Source: Silicimonas sp.
GTDB taxonomy: Bacteria > Pseudomonadota > Alphaproteobacteria > Rhodobacterales > Rhodobacteraceae
Length of the DNA stretch: 64,000 nt
Assembly (NCBI GenBank): GCA_022824525.1
Contig: JAJDZT010000044.1
Span: 18,194-82,193, forward strand
Reading direction: 5' to 3'
The notes beneath the pieces were generated by a model. The model saw only the letters and a list, made by a program, of their open reading frames with translations. It ran no database searches and had not been told where the DNA came from. How positions within the stretch are numbered: position 1 is the first letter of the stretch; each line of letters starts with the position of its first letter. The translations under genes and the position numbers were made by a program. Below, in pieces: positions 1 to 9,848 of the stretch.

Positions 1-1
1 C

Positions 2-619
2 GTCGTCGCATTGAACAAACCGACCGAGGAAGAACGCGGACAGTGGTATTTCCAGCGTTACGTCGAGCATCTTCCGACCCGTGGCGAAATGGTTTTCTAT
101 GACCGGTCGTGGTACAACCGCGCCGGGGTTGAGCGCGTCATGGGGTTTTGTGAACCTTCGGATTACCTGGAGTTTATGCGTCAAACGCCAGAGTTGGAGC
201 GCATGCTCACCCGCAGCGGCATTCGCCTGTACAAGTACTGGTTTTCCGTCACGCGCGACGAGCAGCGGCGGCGTTTCAAATCACGGGAAACGGACCCGTT
301 AAAGCGCTGGAAGCTCTCGCCGATCGATATGGCGAGCCTCGACAAATGGGCTGATTACACCGAGGCCAAGGAAGCCATGTTGTTCTATACCGACACGGCA
401 GACGCCCCTTGGACGATCATCAAGTCGGACGACAAGAAGCGCGCGCGCCTGAATTGCATGCGGCACTTTCTGTCGACGCTCGATTACCCCGGAAAAGACC
501 CCGAGATCGCGACAACGCCCGATCCAAAGATCGTTGGTCGTGCCGACCATGTTCTGCACCAAAGCGATCACATCCTGGCAACTGCGCTTCATCCGGACAC
601 ACGCAAGTCGAGAGCCTAG
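2..619 (+). CDS. ppk2: Polyphosphate kinase 2 family protein, 5' end outside window
   Basis: C-terminal 205 residues of a PPK2-type kinase, which transfers phosphate between polyphosphate and nucleotides in the cytoplasm. The reading frame is open to the window edge, so the first ATG-like codon inside is not the start and roughly the first third, including the Walker A loop, is missing. Visible family features are the QWYFQRYV segment, the Walker B/lid region FYDRSWYNRAGVE, and the LYKYWFSVTRDEQ and RRFKSRETDPLKRWKLSP stretches typical of the family. The next gene is on the same strand after 100 bp in which I see nothing. The subclass (ADP- or GDP-preferring) cannot be told from this part. 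Confidence 0.93.
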   Translation, partial: VVALNKPTEEERGQWYFQRYVEHLPTRGEMVFYDRSWYNRAGVERVMGFCEPSDYLEFMRQTPELERMLTRSGIRLYKYWFSVTRDEQRRRFKSRETDPLKRWKLSPIDMASLDKWADYTEAKEAMLFYTDTADAPWTIIKSDDKKRARLNCMRHFLSTLDYPGKDPEIATTPDPKIVGRADHVLHQSDHILATALHPDTRKSRA

Positions 620-719
620 GGCGCCCCAACGCGTCCTGCGGCCACCAAACCGGGGAATTCTCGCCATATTCTGACCTCATGGACGAAGAATCCTATCGGT
701 CTGATTTGGAATTGAGCGC

Positions 720-1493
720 ATGACTTGTTTGAATTGGGCATTCGCCCTTGTTTGCCTTTGGAGCACGCCGGTGATCGCACAGGAACTGCTGCCTGTTGCT
801 CTTGGGCACCACTCTGTCGCCCTTGTGGCTGATGCGAACAAGGCCCCGCTCCCCACCGGCGCGCGCGTGGAATTCACCGTTCAAGACGGCAATGGCGCGC
901 CACGCAGATTGCAGAACCTCAGCGGTTTTGTCCTCGGGACGAAAGAGGGTGTGATCTTCTTCGAACTGTCCAGCCAAAACGCCGCTACCCTTGCGCGGTA
1001 TCGCGGTGAGGGGAAGGTGTCGTATCGGAAGACGTCAGACCCTGCACCCGAAGAAGTGGCGGTCCGGCGCGACTACGCTGAAAGCGGGAATGTCATTACT
1101 CTGGCCCCGCAGATGCGCAGACTTACGGTCACGATGGCGGTGGACCCCGCGATCGCCAATGCCTGGATTCCGGGCGAAACGCTAACGTTTTTCGGCGCAC
1201 AAAAGTATCCACGCCATGTGAAAATCGACGGGGAATGGGTCCCTTCTGTCGAGTATCGGGATGTCAGGGCGATCTTTCGATCCGCAAACGAAACGGCAAA
1301 CGGCGAGTTTGAAATAATGGTGGTCGCCGACCCAAGAGGGGCGCGGGATCTCTTGAGTGCTGAACTGGAAAACCGCCTGAACGTCGACGAGAAAACGGTA
1401 GAGGCTACAAAGAAGGCCAAGCAAAACCGCTGCTACATCGGGCACCGCAGAGGCGGCGAAAGAGTCAAAATCGAGATCCCCTGCACTGATTGA
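720..1493 (+). CDS. Secreted protein with RcpC/CpaB-like repeats
   Basis: 257 residues with an N-terminal signal peptide (hydrophobic segment about residues 5-20, likely cleaved after VIA). Two stretches look alike: residues about 45-105 (a GARVEF start and a beta-rich run ending in an A-x-LARY helix) and about 150-225 (PGETLTF, then VADPRGARDLL). This order, and the ending C-Y-I-G-H-R-R-G-G with a final IPC, resembles the RcpC domain of Flp-pilus CpaB proteins. That is my pattern reading, not a search. No other Flp pilus gene is in the window, so a role in pilus assembly is unproven; it may be an orphan periplasmic protein. The start follows a weak purine-rich stretch. Confidence 0.7.
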   Translation: MTCLNWAFALVCLWSTPVIAQELLPVALGHHSVALVADANKAPLPTGARVEFTVQDGNGAPRRLQNLSGFVLGTKEGVIFFELSSQNAATLARYRGEGKVSYRKTSDPAPEEVAVRRDYAESGNVITLAPQMRRLTVTMAVDPAIANAWIPGETLTFFGAQKYPRHVKIDGEWVPSVEYRDVRAIFRSANETANGEFEIMVVADPRGARDLLSAELENRLNVDEKTVEATKKAKQNRCYIGHRRGGERVKIEIPCTD

Positions 1494-1503
1494 TACCCAC
1501 TCT

Positions 1504-1565
1504 CTTCTTCCTGGCCCAACTATCCCGGGGTGAGCCCCGACAGGGGCGAGGGGCAGCGCCCCTTT
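1504..1565. repeat. Dispersed GC-rich hairpin repeat, copy 1
   Basis: Begins CTTCTTCCTGGC, continues TATCC-GGGGTGAG, and carries two small hairpins: CCCGA/GGG, then GAGGGGC next to GCCCC. A second copy with the same order of blocks lies at 18625-18690. Both sit between a gene end and the start of a housekeeping gene (metG here, purL there). I recall similar 'GGGGTGAG...GGGGGCAGCGCCCCC' elements as frequent in intergenic regions of Rhodobacterales. It may act as a REP-like element or transcript end. Confidence 0.75.
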
Positions 1566-1671
1566 GCGCCGCGACAGCGGCGCGTGGATCGGCGCGCAGC
1601 GGCGCGACGAAACAGGGTGACGCTGGCGCACCCTTGGGCTAAGGAACGCTCCGACGACAAAGGACGCGATC

Positions 1672-3390
<1,719 letters not shown>

Positions 3391-3391
3391 C

Positions 3392-4189
3392 ATGCTCGCG
3401 CGGATCGTCAAGACGACGGTTGCGTTCCTACTGTTTTCGGTCGTTGCATTGGCCGTGCTGTGGGGTTGGTCCAAGCATCAGGCAAATCAGTTCGAAGAAG
3501 CGGTCGCGCAGGCTGAAGATTGGAACCGTTCTCATTGGGAGAACGGCACCGCGCTTCGCGTTGTGGCGCATATGAACGCGCGAATTTTCCGCGACAGGTT
3601 CGAACGTGAGACGACCCTTGATTGTTTTCAGAAACGTCTCGTGGACCGTGAAGGCTCGCGCCGCCCAGTCACCCGCACTGTATCCCGAGCCGTTGGTCTG
3701 AAAGCCCTCTTCGCCATCACCAGCGAGGAAAGGTCTTACTACGTCGGCCCCGCAAACCGGCTTTGCGACGAATTGTTTCAAGACGACGTTCCAACAAACC
3801 TGCCGGCGCATTTTGAAGGCGATATTGTCATCAACGAGATACCCACAGACGAAGACGCCGACATTCTCCGCCTCAACGCTCGGCTCGGGCCAACCTGTAA
3901 GCTACTTTGGGCGACGGGACAGCCCGTGAATCTTGGTAACAACGTGAGTATCGAAGCCGTCGAAATCCGCTCCGTTGAGGTCTTGCCCCTGTCGGATGTC
4001 ATCAGTAAGCCCGAAAACATGGGAACGGCCAACGCAATTATGACCCGACTGTTCAGAACAAGCGTTGGCGCAGATCCGAACCTTCCGGCGCATTTTCAGT
4101 GGAATACAGCCGAAAAATGCTGGGTCGGACGATTTACGGGGGAATGCAACACTGACGCGGACGACAGTTGTGGCATTCCCAAGCTCTGA
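3392..4189 (+). CDS. Membrane-anchored protein of unknown function
   Basis: 265 residues when started at the ATG just after metG; a TTG 21 bases upstream would overlap metG. One N-terminal membrane helix (about residues 8-25) is followed by a short charged linker and a polar domain with several cysteines (near DCF, RLCDE, TCK, KCW, ECN and SCG), suggesting an extracytoplasmic domain with disulfides. I recognise no family. It probably shares a transcript with metG. Confidence 0.7.
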   Translation: MLARIVKTTVAFLLFSVVALAVLWGWSKHQANQFEEAVAQAEDWNRSHWENGTALRVVAHMNARIFRDRFERETTLDCFQKRLVDREGSRRPVTRTVSRAVGLKALFAITSEERSYYVGPANRLCDELFQDDVPTNLPAHFEGDIVINEIPTDEDADILRLNARLGPTCKLLWATGQPVNLGNNVSIEAVEIRSVEVLPLSDVISKPENMGTANAIMTRLFRTSVGADPNLPAHFQWNTAEKCWVGRFTGECNTDADDSCGIPKL

Positions 4190-4270
4190 CCAGACGTCAA
4201 TTTCCAGAATTCGCCTAAAATTCGCCGAATAACGCGGCAAACTTCCGATTCCGCGATGGAGGGTCGAGGC

Positions 4271-4546
4271 ATGAAGGGACAAGCGGTCGTATTGTGCGGG
4301 CGGTGTATTCAACCGCCTGATGTGCCGGAAAATCCGAATCCACAGGACGAGGTTCGGTGTCCACAATGCGGTATGACGGATACCGTTTCACGTGTCTTGT
4401 CACAGGCAAGGCATCACGCGACCCACCTTGCGGCCCGCGATCTCGACCATCGGCGCACGAAGCGGGGCGAGACTGTACGGTCCTTTACACCGACACGCGC
4501 CCCCATCAAGGCGCTCCGCTGGATCTCCGGCCTCAGACAAGACTGA
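4271..4546 (+). CDS. Small zinc-ribbon protein
   Basis: 91 residues with two CxxC pairs (CGRC about residues 9-12, CPQC about residues 30-33), the layout of a small zinc ribbon, followed by a basic, probably helical tail. The ATG at 4271 is preferred over one 15 bases upstream because GAGG lies just before it (GGAGGGTCGAGGC). It sits alone between the metG-side genes and the DUF983 gene. Similar short zinc-ribbon proteins of unknown function occur in Rhodobacterales as far as I recall. The function is unknown; nucleic-acid binding is only a guess. Confidence 0.6.
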   Translation: MKGQAVVLCGRCIQPPDVPENPNPQDEVRCPQCGMTDTVSRVLSQARHHATHLAARDLDHRRTKRGETVRSFTPTRAPIKALRWISGLRQD

Positions 4547-4663
4547 TACGGGCTACGGCACGATTACGCCGATCTCCGCGACATCCCGACGCAAGGACAT
4601 TCCGTCCAATAGGCCAAGCCGTCTCGCTGCGTTAGTGGAATGGCCTGCATCGTGAGCACGCCC

Positions 4664-5110
4664 ATGTCGATTGACCCTCAACCGTTCGAGCCGGAAACTG
4701 CGGCTCCTGTCGAACCTGACCGTCCCGTCCGGCAATCGATGCTGCGCGGTTGGCGTCGCAAATGCCCGAACTGCGGTCGCGGCCCAATGCTTCGCTCGTA
4801 TCTCAAAGTTCGCGACGATTGCCCAGTCTGCGGCGAAGAACTTCATCATCATCGCGCAGATGACGGTCCCGCCTACCTGACCATTTTGATTGTGGGACAT
4901 ATCATGGCACCGGCGATCATTTGGGCGTTCACGACATTTCGACCCGATCCCATGGTCCTTGCCTCACTTTTCACGGTTGGCTGCGTTGCGCTGTCGCTTT
5001 ACCTTCTGCCAAGACTGAAAGGCGCGATCGTAGGACTGCAATGGGCGAAACGCATGCACGGATTCGGCAAACAGCAGACGATGTCCCAATCCGGGATGCC
5101 GCGACACTAA
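4664..5110 (+). CDS. DUF983 family membrane protein
   Basis: 148 residues. An N-terminal zinc-ribbon-like part has CPNC and CPVC pairs (about residues 35-70), then the strongly conserved HHHRADDGPAYLTI segment, then two membrane helices (about residues 85-125) and a C-terminal WAKRMHGF. This is the DUF983 pattern. An in-frame ATG at 4640 would add eight residues; neither start has a strong ribosome site. The last 70 bases overlap the Nudix gene in another frame, which suggests co-translation. The role is unknown. Confidence 0.88.
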   Translation: MSIDPQPFEPETAAPVEPDRPVRQSMLRGWRRKCPNCGRGPMLRSYLKVRDDCPVCGEELHHHRADDGPAYLTILIVGHIMAPAIIWAFTTFRPDPMVLASLFTVGCVALSLYLLPRLKGAIVGLQWAKRMHGFGKQQTMSQSGMPRH

Positions 5111-5667
5111 TCCTCGTTCGCGATCCGGAAACGGCACCGCGTATCCTCATGGGCCAACGCGGCAAGTCCGCAGTTTTCATGGCAGACAAGTTCGTTTTCC
5201 CGGGTGGCCGTGTCGATCCTGCCGACGAGGCCCTCGACGTGGCGCTTTCGGACCGGTGTCGAGACAGGCTTGGCGTGCAATCGGAACGAAGACCTGACGC
5301 CATCGCCGCTGCCGCCCTTCGTGAGTTACACGAAGAAACCGGGCAAACCCTGAGCAGCGCAGCGTCCGGACTGCATTTCTTCTTCAGGGCCATAACACCT
5401 CCGGGCCGCCCTCGTCGGTTCGACGCGCGTTTCTTCCTGGCAGATGCCGCACATTTGTCGTCGGACCCGGATCATTTCGCGCCGACCGAGGCCGAGCTGT
5501 CGCATTTGCAATGGGTGCCCTTGGGCGAGATCCGGGCGCTCAACCTCCCCTTCATCACAAGGATTGTTCTAGCGGAACTGGAGCGCCATCTTCCGCGCGT
5601 CGACGCACCCGACAAGGTTGCTTTCATACGGAATGACGACCCGCTGAGTGGAGTCATCTGGCTTTAA
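5041..5667 (+). CDS. Nudix hydrolase
   Basis: 208 residues. The Nudix box ends AALRELHEETG (about residues 92-102), preceded by an insertion after FPGGRVDPAD, as in the NUDT7/NUDT19-like subgroup. The family hydrolyses nucleoside-diphosphate-linked compounds such as CoA derivatives or NADH, using the RELHEE acidic residues to bind Mg2+. The start at 5041 overlaps the DUF983 gene; a longer frame upstream would bury that gene and shows no homology-like sequence. The stop overlaps by four bases the stop of the convergent transporter gene. Confidence 0.92.
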   Translation: MGETHARIRQTADDVPIRDAATLILVRDPETAPRILMGQRGKSAVFMADKFVFPGGRVDPADEALDVALSDRCRDRLGVQSERRPDAIAAAALRELHEETGQTLSSAASGLHFFFRAITPPGRPRRFDARFFLADAAHLSSDPDHFAPTEAELSHLQWVPLGEIRALNLPFITRIVLAELERHLPRVDAPDKVAFIRNDDPLSGVIWL

Positions 5668-6566
5668 CCGATAAACGCAATCGCAAGGATCGAAGCGGCG
5701 AGAACGCCCATTCCCAACAGTTCTCGTGTCGTCAGTTTTTCCCCGAACCAAAGCCAGCCAACAATGAGCGAAAATATCAACTCCACCTGACCTACGGCAA
5801 ACACATACGCCGCGTTCATAAGTGAAAACGCCGCGAACCAACTCCAACTGCCAATAAGCGAGAAGAGGCTCACGGCCATCGTCGGACGCCAGGCGCGGAA
5901 CGTTGCACGAATTTGTCCAGGCTCTTTCCAGACCAGCCAGACGGCCAGAATGAGCGTTTGCCACGCGGCAACGACCGCGAGCGTGACGCCGCCGGTGAGC
6001 ACCGGATCGCCCGTATCGAGTGCCAACGCCGCCCCCCTGTAGGTAACAGCGGACAATGCAAAAAGGACACCCGACAGCAGACCAATGCCTGCAGCCCGGT
6101 TGAAAAGGCTTCCCCCTTCTGGCGGGTCAGAAAGCAAAAGCACGCCGACGAAACCCAGAGCAATGGCGGCTGCGCCCCAAGCTGGAATCGCATCGCCAAG
6201 AAGAATGAACCCGACAAGAGCCGTAAGCATCACTTCGGTCTTCTTGAACGTGATACCAACGGCAAATGCCCGTTGCTTGAAAAGACTGACGGTGCAGATC
6301 GTTGCGAGGATTTGAAAAACTCCGCCGGCCAAGCCGAAAGCAAGGAATTCGCCGGTCAGTTCCGGCCAATTGGCCTGCGTCGCGCGTGCATAGGCGACGG
6401 CCAACACCAGCGCGAGCGGCCATGACCAGAGGAACCGCGCCCAAGTGGCAGCAGCGGGGCTGAGCGCCCCACCGGCGAGCACCTTCTGCAATGCGAAGCG
6501 CAGCGTTTGCGCGAATGCCGCTGCAATCGAAAAGATGACCCAGAGTTCCACCCGCCTTCTCTGCAC
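5664..6566 (-). CDS. EamA/DMT family transporter
   Basis: 300 residues with about ten hydrophobic helices in two similar halves, the drug/metabolite-transporter layout. The second half ends with the typical VELIFSLIVGWLWFGEKLT run. Such inner-membrane proteins export or import small metabolites; the substrate cannot be read from sequence. It is the downstream gene of a leftward pair with the desaturase at 6593, separated by 26 bases. Confidence 0.93.
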   Translation of the reverse strand: MQRRRVELWVIFSIAAAFAQTLRFALQKVLAGGALSPAAATWARFLWSWPLALVLAVAYARATQANWPELTGEFLAFGLAGGVFQILATICTVSLFKQRAFAVGITFKKTEVMLTALVGFILLGDAIPAWGAAAIALGFVGVLLLSDPPEGGSLFNRAAGIGLLSGVLFALSAVTYRGAALALDTGDPVLTGGVTLAVVAAWQTLILAVWLVWKEPGQIRATFRAWRPTMAVSLFSLIGSWSWFAAFSLMNAAYVFAVGQVELIFSLIVGWLWFGEKLTTRELLGMGVLAASILAIAFIG

Positions 6567-6592
6567 GCCCCCTCAGCCGGGCGCAAGAAGGG

Positions 6593-7486
6593 TCAACGGC
6601 GATGGACACCTAACGGATGCGGGACCGGGTCTTTGCGCTGAATCGCGTAGCGTCGAAAAACTTCGCCGTAAGACGAGAAACGATAGCCGCCATTCATAGC
6701 GAGAAAACGCTCGGAATGAGTTCCGTACAATGCTGGGAGATCATACCACGCGACTTGAGGATGCGCGTGATGGACCGCGTGCAGGTTGTTGTTGAGAAAA
6801 AGCAGAGCAAGCGGCCCGCGGTCTTCGATGATCACGGAGCGCGCCCGCGATTGCTCATGCGCCTGATGCTCCAAGAACGTCCGAATTCGCAACAATGAAA
6901 GCGCCACGTAGGCGGACAACGCATAAGCCCAGAGCGGCATGGGCGAGGTCCAGACAAGGCTCAGAACGACAATGCAGGCAGGTATGTGCCAAATCCAGCC
7001 GTGGCGAATTCTGGCGTCGCTTTCGCGGTTCTTCCAATCATTCCTGAGGAAACAGAATGTGCCAATGGCCGGCCCCAGAAGGATCCGGCCCAACAAGGTG
7101 TTGTTCATTTTCAGAAGAACTCGCAGTGGCCTGGGCAGCGCGGCCCAGCACTCCGGGTCGAGAAAGTTCGTTTCCGGGTCTTCATACGGGTCCGTCAGGT
7201 GGGCGTCCCTGTGATGATCCAAATGCGTGTCTCGGAAACGTAGATAAGGGATTACAACGCTGAGGGGCGGCCAGGCGAGCGCCGTATTGAGCGAGGCCCA
7301 CCGTGTCGGGTGGCCGTGAATTGCCTCATGCTGAAGCGATCCGTGAAATGCAATCGCGACGGCTGCCAAAGGTATCGCCAGCCAAAGCGCGCCCCCTGCC
7401 AGCCAGAACACCGATCCGGCCCAGACCAAATAGGCGAGAGAAAACAAGGCAATCGTGGGCCACTCAATAAATCGGTGTGTCTGCAT
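6593..7486 (-). CDS. Membrane fatty acid desaturase family protein
   Basis: 297 residues. Three histidine boxes are present: HEAIHGH (about residues 53-59), HLDHH (about 87-91) and HAVHHAHP (about 233-240), with hydrophobic helices between. This is the di-iron membrane desaturase/hydroxylase pattern. The ATG at 7486 is chosen; an upstream start at 7510 would run through an inverted repeat (7501-7520) that looks like an operator. It is divergent from the XRE regulator at 7575, an arrangement that suggests local control. Confidence 0.92.
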   Translation of the reverse strand: MQTHRFIEWPTIALFSLAYLVWAGSVFWLAGGALWLAIPLAAVAIAFHGSLQHEAIHGHPTRWASLNTALAWPPLSVVIPYLRFRDTHLDHHRDAHLTDPYEDPETNFLDPECWAALPRPLRVLLKMNNTLLGRILLGPAIGTFCFLRNDWKNRESDARIRHGWIWHIPACIVVLSLVWTSPMPLWAYALSAYVALSLLRIRTFLEHQAHEQSRARSVIIEDRGPLALLFLNNNLHAVHHAHPQVAWYDLPALYGTHSERFLAMNGGYRFSSYGEVFRRYAIQRKDPVPHPLGVHRR

Positions 7487-7500
7487 GGCCCTTGTTCGTC

Positions 7501-7520
7501 TCACAATCACGGACTTGTGA
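7501..7520. promoter_or_regulatory. Inverted repeat between desaturase and XRE regulator
   Basis: TCACAA, eight bases, TTGTGA: perfect six-base arms in the short divergent intergenic region. The position is 15 bases upstream of the desaturase start and 55 upstream of the XRE start, suitable for an autoregulatory operator. No binding data; inference from symmetry and position. Confidence 0.45.
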
Positions 7521-7574
7521 ACATTCAGGAAATACGCAACAAATATCCAACAGATGTGAGAAAAATAAACGCTT

Positions 7575-8423
7575 ATGGATAAACGAAACCGCGCACTCCT
7601 GTTCCGGATGCGTTTGGCAGATGCGATCGAAGCGCGGGGCGAAACCCAATCGGGTCTCGCCCGGAAGATCGGTGTCGATCGCTCAACCGTCTCTCAGCTT
7701 CTGAACCTCGAAACGGCGCGACTGCCAAACGCGCAGGTTGTCGCAGAATGCGCGGTGGCTCTTGGAGTGTCGGGTGACTGGCTGCTTGGTCTCACCGATC
7801 TTAGAGAGCAGGCCGCCGATCTTCTAGCGAGTTCGATGGAGATGTCGCTTGCGGACCGCTCGCCCCTCGATGAACAGATACTGGCGTGGCAAAAAGAGGC
7901 CGCTGGCTACAAGATCCGCCATGTTCCCGCAACTTTGCCCGACATGCTCAAGACGGAAGCAATGCTGCGATGGGAATACGAGCCCCATCTGGGAAAGACC
8001 ACCGAACAGGCAATCGGGGCAAGCCGCGACAGACTTGCTTCGCTCCGCGAGGAGATGTCCGATTTCGAGATCGCGATGCCGCTTTTCGTTGCAGAGAGCT
8101 TTGCCAACGGAACCGGCTACTACAGCGATTTACCTAAAGACATCCGCGTCGACCAAATGACTTATCTGCTGGACCTACATCGCCAGCTTTATCCGGCGCT
8201 CAGAGTTCATCTCTTTGATGCCAGACGCCTTTGGTCCGCCGGGTTGACTGTCTTTGGTCCTCTGATCGGCGTCGTCTATTTGGGCCAACAGCATCTGGTT
8301 TTTCGTGACCGAGAGCGCGTTCGGCACTTGATCGATCACTTCGACGGATTGGTTCGCGAAGCACAAGTCTCAGCCCGGGAATGGCCAAATCACCTTCAGG
8401 CGCTTTTCGCGTCCTCGGATTGA
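7575..8423 (+). CDS. XRE-type helix-turn-helix regulator
   Basis: 282 residues. An N-terminal HTH (about residues 10-68, with RKIGVDRSTVSQLLN as the recognition region) is followed by a 200-residue domain I do not recognise, which could sense a ligand. That domain is mostly helical with a few beta-rich stretches near the end (FGPLIGVVYLGQQHLVF). Its divergence from a fatty acid desaturase suggests that it may control membrane lipid composition. The 3' end overlaps the convergent gene at 8396 by 28 bases. Confidence 0.85.
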   Translation: MDKRNRALLFRMRLADAIEARGETQSGLARKIGVDRSTVSQLLNLETARLPNAQVVAECAVALGVSGDWLLGLTDLREQAADLLASSMEMSLADRSPLDEQILAWQKEAAGYKIRHVPATLPDMLKTEAMLRWEYEPHLGKTTEQAIGASRDRLASLREEMSDFEIAMPLFVAESFANGTGYYSDLPKDIRVDQMTYLLDLHRQLYPALRVHLFDARRLWSAGLTVFGPLIGVVYLGQQHLVFRDRERVRHLIDHFDGLVREAQVSAREWPNHLQALFASSD

Positions 8424-8905
8424 TCGGTTTCGGCAGCCATGTATTGCAGCGAACGTACAGCGGCGAGTTCGGAAAAGATCCGCTCGGCCGCCTCTTTCAG
8501 ACCCTGCGTATTGATGTTGGAAACATCGAGGGACACACCTCCCCCCTCGGTTTCGGAAAGGCGAAAAACCTGCGCGGGCCGTATCGTACAATTCTGCAAG
8601 GCTTCCACGTCATAGACGCGAGACGAGATCGCAACGATGACACCTTCAGGTGCCTCGGCAAGCGCGCGCCGCATCACCATCTGAACCAGTTCAAGTCGCT
8701 CGGGCAAGCAGCACAAGATACACTCGGCACCGCGCACCGCTGCAGATATTGTTGCCTCCCGACGGACCCCTTTCGCCTTCTCCAATGACCGGATGGTTTC
8801 AGGATCGGGATCGAAAGCCGCCACATCCCAACCTGCATCAACAAGAGTTTGCGCCCATGACGTGCCCCGCTCGCCGAGGCCGAGTACTGCTGCACGCTGG
8901 CTCAC
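8396..8905 (-). CDS. Short NAD(P)-binding Rossmann protein
   Basis: 169 residues. It starts with the dinucleotide motif GLGERG (residues 9-14) and continues as in the N-terminal domain of 3-hydroxyacyl-CoA or 3-hydroxyisobutyrate dehydrogenases (GWDVAAFDPDPE, then a CCLPERLELV stretch), but stops where the catalytic helical domain would begin. It is therefore either a stand-alone Rossmann protein or a truncated dehydrogenase. The frame is intact and its start overlaps the lipocalin stop (8902-8905), so it looks expressed. Confidence 0.8.
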   Translation of the reverse strand: MSQRAAVLGLGERGTSWAQTLVDAGWDVAAFDPDPETIRSLEKAKGVRREATISAAVRGAECILCCLPERLELVQMVMRRALAEAPEGVIVAISSRVYDVEALQNCTIRPAQVFRLSETEGGGVSLDVSNINTQGLKEAAERIFSELAAVRSLQYMAAETDQSEDAKSA

Positions 8906-9420
8906 CTTGCCACCTCTTGCGTGGTGCGACGAAGCTGACTGACATCATAACCATTGAAGCGCAGCACTTCTTCGGCAGCAGCGAGGCGATCCGCCGGAAT
9001 CTTGGGATCGCGATTGAGAACCCAACCGGCACGACCAGAAGGCGTACCCACCACCGCCGTGCGATAGCCATCATCAACCCAAAGGACCCAGTAGTCGGCA
9101 GCGAAAGGAACTCCGTCGAGACGCACCTCCAGTCGACCCGGCCCAACTACCCTGGCGGAGCCTTCGATTACGGAAAGCTCACCATTCCGGAAACAGGAAT
9201 TCCGAACACTCAACGTCCCGTCGTCGGTTATGCCGTAGTCAGCCTGCGTGTTTGTGCATCCGGACTGAAATGGCGTCGGGAAGCTTGCAACCTCATACCA
9301 AAGGCCTGCGTAGCGCTCTGGCTCAAAGATAGCCATGGAAGTGATCGGTGCCTCCCGATCACGATAGGTCGAACCGCACGCGGTGAGCAGCACAAGGGCA
9401 AATAAAGCAAAAAGTCTCAT
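8902..9420 (-). CDS. Bacterial lipocalin, lipoprotein (Blc-like)
   Basis: 172 residues. Lipobox LLTACG near residue 15, followed by the lipocalin GxW region YAGLWYEVASFP and later YWVLWVDDGYRTAVVG, as in E. coli Blc. Such proteins sit in the outer or inner membrane and bind lysophospholipids or fatty acids. The ATG at 9420 shares ATGA with the upstream gene's stop, which supports this start over one three codons earlier. Confidence 0.93.
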   Translation of the reverse strand: MRLFALFALVLLTACGSTYRDREAPITSMAIFEPERYAGLWYEVASFPTPFQSGCTNTQADYGITDDGTLSVRNSCFRNGELSVIEGSARVVGPGRLEVRLDGVPFAADYWVLWVDDGYRTAVVGTPSGRAGWVLNRDPKIPADRLAAAEEVLRFNGYDVSQLRRTTQEVAR

Positions 9421-9773
9421 TCGATACATAAGGTCTGGCGAACTCCGCTCGATGACAGCACTTCATGACAACCGAAGAAGGGCGTTTGTGGGGAACAGGT
9501 GCGCGAACGAGCAAGGCAAAGGCCTTCGCAATCTCTCTCCGTTGCGCACGGCTTGTTGGCATCTCGGGTGACCCGATAGCAGGCAAATGACTCGCGTCCG
9601 GGTACTTTGCCCCAACGGCCACCATCCTTCTCGCAGGCTGCACGCTGTGGGGCGAGTATGTTTGGGATTTCAGCGACTGCCGCGTCCGCTTCGGCATCAG
9701 AGCCATCTTCCTGGCAACCTGCCAGCAAGACACTCGCTACCAAAACCGTCACCGTGCGACGGATCGCAGACAT
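9417..9773 (-). CDS. Cysteine-rich lipoprotein of unknown function
   Basis: 118 residues. Signal peptide with lipobox VLLAGC, a short acidic alanine-rich linker, then a compact domain with eight cysteines (ACEKDG, SFACYR, PCATERDCEGLC, TCSP, GCHE, LCIE), so probably disulfide-bonded in the periplasm. The stop overlaps the lipocalin start by four bases, so the two lipoproteins are probably translationally coupled. No family recognised. Confidence 0.82.
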   Translation of the reverse strand: MSAIRRTVTVLVASVLLAGCQEDGSDAEADAAVAEIPNILAPQRAACEKDGGRWGKVPGRESFACYRVTRDANKPCATERDCEGLCLARSRTCSPQTPFFGCHEVLSSSGVRQTLCIE

Positions 9774-9848
9774 CTTCGGTCTCCCGTATCTCCCCTTAGA
9801 CCGGGACCCTAAGCAGACCGTTCGTTATCGGCAAGAGTTCGCTGACCG

